39,358 nt of DNA from Oscillospiraceae bacterium (GTDB lineage: Bacteria; Bacillota; Clostridia; Oscillospirales; CAG-272). A model generated the notes under the pieces. That model was not told the DNA's origin. It saw only the letters and a program-made list of their open reading frames with translations, and made no database searches. Of the stretch, positions 36,148-39,358 are shown one piece after another. Location: contig SVUK01000002.1 of assembly GCA_015063325.1 (NCBI GenBank), positions 1 to 39,358 of the forward strand. Direction: 5' to 3'. Numbering within the stretch: the first letter of the stretch is position 1; every line of letters starts with the position of its first letter. The position numbers were made by a program, and so were the translations under genes.

Positions 36148-37554
36148 TTATGTTGCAGTTTTTGATGTTGCTTGCTGTTGTAAGAAGAACTCTTGAAACG
36201 CTTTGCTCATCTCAGGGTTCGTAAGTACACCCATCAGCATTTCTTGCATGGACAGCACTCCTTGCGGCTGTTCTGCCGGAGGATCACCGGGCGTCTCGTC
36301 AGACGGGGATGGATTTCCGTAGAACTTTTCGTCAAACCTCTGAGCATTGATGGCTCTGTCTTCATCAAGGATATGAGAGTAAACATCTGCCACCATATCG
36401 GCTCTTGCGTGTCCTGAGTCGCCCTGAACAGACTTTATATCACCCTCGGTCCATTTGAGCTTATAGGTGATACTGGAGTGACGGATACTGTGGAACACCA
36501 CCGGGGGTAGGTCGTTTTCCTTAATCAGCTTGCTCAACGCACGGTTTATTACTTGCCCCTCCATCGGGCGTCCCGAAGCGTTTGCGAACAGCAGATTGTA
36601 GTCATGGTATTCGTCTCCAAGCAGCTCCTTGATCTCCTCAATTTCCTTGATCCTCTCCTGAACCATTATGGCAACAGTCTTCGGAAGATAAACCCGGCGC
36701 TTGCTGGTTTTCGTCTTAGGAGCTTTCAAAACAAGAACGGTGGTTCCAGAGACTGCGGTGCGAGGAAACGTGAAAAGAACATCCTTATTGTCGAGTTTTT
36801 CAAGAACATCTCTATTTACCCGTTGAAGTTCCTTGTCAATGAAGATCGAAGCTCTGCCTTCGGACACTGACTTTTCACTTACATCCACGCAGTCAAGAGT
36901 GATTCCCAGCATTTCCCCCATGCGGAGGGTGCAGGAGACAGCAAGGTTCAGAGCGAGCGATAGAATATCATCGTCACAGAGTTCCAACGCCTTGTGGAAG
37001 GTTTCGACATCCCAGATTTTCCTCTCTGCGTGTTCTTCCTTTGGGACTGTGGCGTTTACGACGGGGTTTCTTGCGACAAGTTCCCACTTAACCGCCTGAT
37101 TGAAAGCGCACCGAAGAATCTTATGGATTTCACGAACCGTGTGAGCCGTCAGATATTCGTTCTTGGGTCGCTTGTTATTCACCACCTTCGGTTTGACCCG
37201 AAGTAAGCTCTGATAGTATTTCTCCATCACACGGGGAGTAACTTCATCGAGCGACATATCTCCGATCAGCGGATCAATGTAGTTGAAAATCAATCCTCGC
37301 TTTGCCTCGTAGGTGGACATTGCCCATGTGTTCACGCCGTAAATGGACATATAATCTTCGAGTAGGTCGTGGATCGTTTTTGCGCTCGGAAGGATAAATG
37401 TTCCATTCTGCTGCTCAAACTCGACCTGTGCTTTTCTTTTCTTGGCGTCAGCATTGGTGGCGAAGGTTTCCCACTTCTGACGCTTCTTTCCGTTCTCATC
37501 GGTATATGTATAAACGACTGAGTAACGGTTCCTTCGTTTTACGATTGATGCCAT
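36148..37554 (-). CDS. int: Tyrosine recombinase (integrase) of element 2
   Basis: 468 residues. An AP2-like N-terminal DNA-binding region (KRRNRYSVVYTYTDENGKKR) is followed by a SAM-like domain (to about 170) and the catalytic domain: Arg in SCTLRMGEMLG, FHSIRHSSITY (His-x-x-Arg), SGHARADMV and the nucleophile in DVYSHI. A C-terminal Pro/Gln-rich tail of about 60 residues (PAEQPQGVLSMQEMLMGVL) is extra. It differs clearly from the integrase at 34305, so the two elements are independent. The start overlaps the upstream HTH gene as TAATG. Confidence 0.92.
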   Translation of the reverse strand: MASIVKRRNRYSVVYTYTDENGKKRQKWETFATNADAKKRKAQVEFEQQNGTFILPSAKTIHDLLEDYMSIYGVNTWAMSTYEAKRGLIFNYIDPLIGDMSLDEVTPRVMEKYYQSLLRVKPKVVNNKRPKNEYLTAHTVREIHKILRCAFNQAVKWELVARNPVVNATVPKEEHAERKIWDVETFHKALELCDDDILSLALNLAVSCTLRMGEMLGITLDCVDVSEKSVSEGRASIFIDKELQRVNRDVLEKLDNKDVLFTFPRTAVSGTTVLVLKAPKTKTSKRRVYLPKTVAIMVQERIKEIEEIKELLGDEYHDYNLLFANASGRPMEGQVINRALSKLIKENDLPPVVFHSIRHSSITYKLKWTEGDIKSVQGDSGHARADMVADVYSHILDEDRAINAQRFDEKFYGNPSPSDETPGDPPAEQPQGVLSMQEMLMGVLTNPEMSKAFQEFFLQQQATSKTAT

Positions 37555-37736
37555 TATGACTCCTCCTTTTCTCCGTCAAGCCAAGCGTCGAAGCTGGCCT
37601 TGACGATTCTGTACTTGCGGTCAAGTAAGACCGTTTTGAACTTCTTTTGATAGATCAGTTGGTAGACCGCTTGACGGCTGATTCCGAGAATGTTTTGGAC
37701 CTCGGCAACCGTGTAGCATTTCTTATTCTGATCCAA
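37554..37736 (-). CDS. xis: Excisionase-like HTH protein of element 2
   Basis: 60 residues. CYTVAEVQNILGISRQAVYQ with LIYQKKFKTVLLDRKYRI and FDAWLDGE is a helix-turn-helix_17 excisionase unit. The TTG at 37734-37736 is taken as start because GGGAGGG lies 6 nt upstream; the frame is open further upstream but the ATG at 37754 has no site. The stop shares bases with the integrase ATG (TAATG). Confidence 0.78.
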   Translation of the reverse strand: MDQNKKCYTVAEVQNILGISRQAVYQLIYQKKFKTVLLDRKYRIVKASFDAWLDGEKEES

Positions 37737-38136
37737 TGTTAACCCTCCCTTCATGTTCTTGCCTGTACCGTGGGCTGGCAGCTCTCCATTTCTCGAGGCT
37801 CTCTTTATCAATCCGCTTGTGCCTCCCGATTTGATACACTGTAATCGGGTTTCGCTTCAGAAGCTCGTACACGGTCGAAGTCCCTACGCTGAGAATGTCT
37901 GCAGCCTCTTGGATTGAAATGGTGTGGGTCAAGTTTTGCCCCGGTGGAGTACCGTCCACTTTTTTGTACCATGTCTGATTTGCGTACCATGCTTCAAAGC
38001 TATCAACAAGAACCCTTATTTTTCCGAAAACAACGACGGTTTCAAAATACTTCTTTTTGAGAAGCCAGTAGGATTCCGTTTTTCCTATGCCAAGCATTGC
38101 CCGCATTTCAGGGACGGAAATACTTTTCTTTCCCAT
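37723..38136 (-). CDS. Double helix-turn-helix_17 protein
   Basis: 137 residues with two excisionase-type HTH units: ISVPEMRAMLGIGKTESYWL with VDSFEAWY (about 5-50) and ISIQEAADILSVGTSTVYEL with HKRIDKESLEKW (about 73-118). The two are separated by a linker with WYKKVDGTPPGQN. GGAGG lies ahead of the ATG at 38134-38136. Its end overlaps the following xis-like gene by 14 bp. A regulator of excision is the likely role. Confidence 0.8.
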   Translation of the reverse strand: MGKKSISVPEMRAMLGIGKTESYWLLKKKYFETVVVFGKIRVLVDSFEAWYANQTWYKKVDGTPPGQNLTHTISIQEAADILSVGTSTVYELLKRNPITVYQIGRHKRIDKESLEKWRAASPRYRQEHEGRVNIGSE

Positions 38137-38177
38137 TTTTCGTTCCTCCTTCTGAGGCGGGGTAAGCCTCCGTTTTC

Positions 38178-38209
38178 CATATAGCCAAGCCTTTCAGCTT
38201 GGCTATATG
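38178..38209. promoter_or_regulatory. Perfect 13-bp hairpin between HTH genes
   Basis: CATATAGCCAAGC (38178-38190), a 6-nt loop and the exact complement (38197-38209). It lies between the 87-residue HTH gene and the double-HTH gene. There is no U-tract, so an attenuator, operator or processing site is more likely than a simple terminator. Confidence 0.6.
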
Positions 38210-38248
38210 ATACGGATTTCAAGGGAAACTGTTAATGATGCGATGGAC

Positions 38249-38512
38249 TTAATCGCACACTTGACTATTCTCGCTCACGCCAGAGGGGTTATCTAACCAA
38301 GCGTCGAAGCTCTTTTTTGATATTCGGTGCTGACCGCCCACACGGACGCTATGGAAGACACCGGATTTAATCAGCCGGTATGTCGTTGTCTTGCTGACGC
38401 CCAAGATGTCTTGGATTTCATCGACTGTATAGACCCTTTTTTCGGATTCAAAACCACTTTGAACGGCTGAGGCGTTGTTTCTGTTCAGCTCGGCAATCTT
38501 TTCTTCAAACAT
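38249..38512 (-). CDS. Single helix-turn-helix_17 protein, 87 residues
   Basis: The HTH unit is VYTVDEIQDILGVSKTTTYR with LIKSGVFHSVRVGGQHRISK and FDAWLD (about 27-75). GAGGAGG lies 7 nt upstream of the ATG. It follows the MazF gene by 13 bp and is probably transcribed with it, so it could also be the toxin's regulator, although no antitoxin-like acidic tail is obvious. Confidence 0.78.
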   Translation of the reverse strand: MFEEKIAELNRNNASAVQSGFESEKRVYTVDEIQDILGVSKTTTYRLIKSGVFHSVRVGGQHRISKKSFDAWLDNPSGVSENSQVCD

Positions 38513-38525
38513 TGCAACCGCCTCC

Positions 38526-39071
38526 TCAATGAGTCTTACTTTTGTCTACGATGAAATAGTCGTAGCCGTAGTTCCTGCATTTGTCGCAGCGGTCTTTCTC
38601 TCGCTTGAAGGGATTGACTCTGCTGATAATGAAGTCCTTATTCTGTTTGTAGTCTGCCAAGCACTTCGGGCAGAGACAGCGAATATCTCCTTTGCGATTG
38701 GTGTTGTAGAACCACAAGCCAAAGGTTTTCTTCAAGCCTTTCGTGATTTGGTTCAAAGTCTCATCATCGTTGATCTGACCGATAAAGTCATAAAGGTCAT
38801 CCTGATTTACGGTTCTGATCTGTTCGAGCATCACCATAGACGGTAGACTCAGACCGTAGCTCTCACCAAGATAGATGTGAGACGGAAGATACGTTTTCTT
38901 TACCGCAGTCGTAATAGCTGCAACTACCGTTGTGGTGCTGTACTCATTGAAATCGTCTGACTGGACAACGAGAACAGGACGATAGCCGTTTTGGATCGAC
39001 CCCTCATTCGTTCCGAAGTCATAGAAATAAATCTGACCACGCTTGACCTTCTGATTGTTCGTGTTCTGCAT
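38526..39071 (-). CDS. MazF/PemK-family toxin with C-terminal zinc ribbon
   Basis: 181 residues. The N-terminal 115 are MazF-like: KRGQIYFYDFGTNEGSIQNG, YRPVLVVQSDDFNEY, SHIYLGESYGLSLPSMVMLE, QIRTVNQDDL. The C-terminal 60 add a zinc ribbon, CLCPKC near 131 and CDKC near 161, ending NYGYDYFIVDK. MazF proteins are mRNA endoribonucleases; the ribbon may alter targeting or partner binding. No MazE-type antitoxin gene is seen upstream. AGAGG is ahead of the ATG at 39069-39071. Confidence 0.82.
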   Translation of the reverse strand: MQNTNNQKVKRGQIYFYDFGTNEGSIQNGYRPVLVVQSDDFNEYSTTTVVAAITTAVKKTYLPSHIYLGESYGLSLPSMVMLEQIRTVNQDDLYDFIGQINDDETLNQITKGLKKTFGLWFYNTNRKGDIRCLCPKCLADYKQNKDFIISRVNPFKREKDRCDKCRNYGYDYFIVDKSKTH

Positions 39072-39134
39072 TTTGTATACCTCTCAATGTAGTGGATTTG
39101 AAAGGCTGTTCTATCCGGATTCAAACAAGTCCCT

Positions 39135-39326
39135 TCACTTGTTCCCACTGGGAGAGGCGTTTTGGGGGGGTATTTTATAAAACTTTTTCAATTTTTTCAT
39201 TGCAGAGAGGATCGATTCATGAATAGTTGACTTTTCTTTGCCTTCTCTCATTGCAATATCTCGCTCTGACATCCCATAGCAACAATGTTGAATAATTCGC
39301 CTTCTCTGTGTTACGCTCAACATCAT
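39135..39326 (-). CDS. Sigma-70 region 4-like small HTH protein
   Basis: 63 residues (62 if the second ATG, 39321-39323, is used). The sequence TQRRRIIQHCCYGMSERDIA with KEKSTIHESILSAMKKLKKF matches the HTH of sigma region 4 and related phage regulators; no region 2 is present. GGAGGG precedes the tandem ATGs. A G7 tract near 39164-39170 lies within its 3' end. It probably controls the element's genes. Confidence 0.7.
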   Translation of the reverse strand: MMLSVTQRRRIIQHCCYGMSERDIAMREGKEKSTIHESILSAMKKLKKFYKIPPQNASPSGNK

Positions 39327-39358
39327 CAGACCCTCCGACAGCTTTGAATTGCGCTTTG

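Larger units (their letters stand above)
35809..39358 (-). mobile_element. Second integrated element at the same tRNA site (partial)
   Basis: It starts at the att core of element 1 and runs off the window. Its own integrase (36148-37554) points toward the site, the opposite orientation to element 1. It also encodes three excisionase-like proteins, a MazF-type toxin and a sigma-region-4-like protein, all on the minus strand. The right end and any transfer genes are not in the window. Confidence 0.6.

Noticed and set aside
35754-36224. Open frame with IGFEPTAYRLG, 156 codons
   Set aside because: Again the complement of a tRNA half running into the non-coding end of element 2.
25921-39358. A prophage
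   Set aside because: No capsid, tail, terminase, portal or lysis gene is present; the relaxase marks a mobilizable element instead.

Overview
The window looks like a chromosomal segment of a spore-forming, fermentative clostridial Firmicute, probably an uncultured gut member of the Clostridia. The evidence is a small acid-soluble spore protein, a LysM-CAP protein of the SafA/YkwD type, a tryptophan T-box leader, a clostridial uS9/uL13 operon, acetate kinase, plant-glycan enzymes (GH27, GH94, a beta-helix protein), strong AGGAGG ribosome sites and consensus sigma-A promoters. Placement below class level is not possible from the sequence alone.

Bases 1-25,876 are ordinary chromosome, mostly on the minus strand. 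In order they hold: the N-terminus of a secreted protein; an AraC-type regulator; a fakB-fakA-plsY operon that should route exogenous fatty acids through acyl-phosphate into phosphatidic acid; a secreted nuclease lipoprotein with a small partner; ackA; a TrpB2-type tryptophan synthase beta chain behind a UGG-specifier T-box; a CAU-anticodon tRNA followed by degenerate repeats that carry copies of its 3' end; GrpB-like and GNAT genes; a glycan operon (beta-helix/alpha-beta-hydrolase lipoprotein, tiny lipoprotein, GH94 phosphorylase); GH27 with a 73-residue zinc-ribbon partner; rplM-rpsI; a four-gene overlapping operon for an undecaprenyl-linked amino-sugar glycan; a LysM-CAP protein; an SASP; and a PTS-IIC-like membrane protein.

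From 25,876 onward the DNA is mobile. Two 45-nt 3' halves of a tRNA-Arg(CCU), each with its own bidirectional terminator and each ending at the anticodon loop, lie at 25876-25920 and 35764-35808. They bracket an element of about 9.9 kb with a MobL-type relaxase, a ribbon-helix-helix regulator, an excisionase and a tyrosine integrase. I read it as an integrative mobilizable element. Its cargo is a redox gene set: a Crp/Fnr-family regulator divergent from a dicluster ferredoxin-like protein, a DUF2249 protein, a frameshifted DUF1858 gene, a double cupin, a D-2-hydroxyacid dehydrogenase, a ferredoxin and an Hcp-like helical protein. A perfect Crp/Fnr-type palindrome is centred at -41.5 from the predicted start of the cargo operon.

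The right end (35,809 onward) appears to be a second element inserted at the same tRNA. It has its own unrelated integrase, three proteins with four excisionase-type helix-turn-helix domains, a MazF/PemK toxin with a C-terminal zinc ribbon, and a small sigma-region-4-like protein. It runs off the window, and the intact tRNA-Arg is predicted beyond it.
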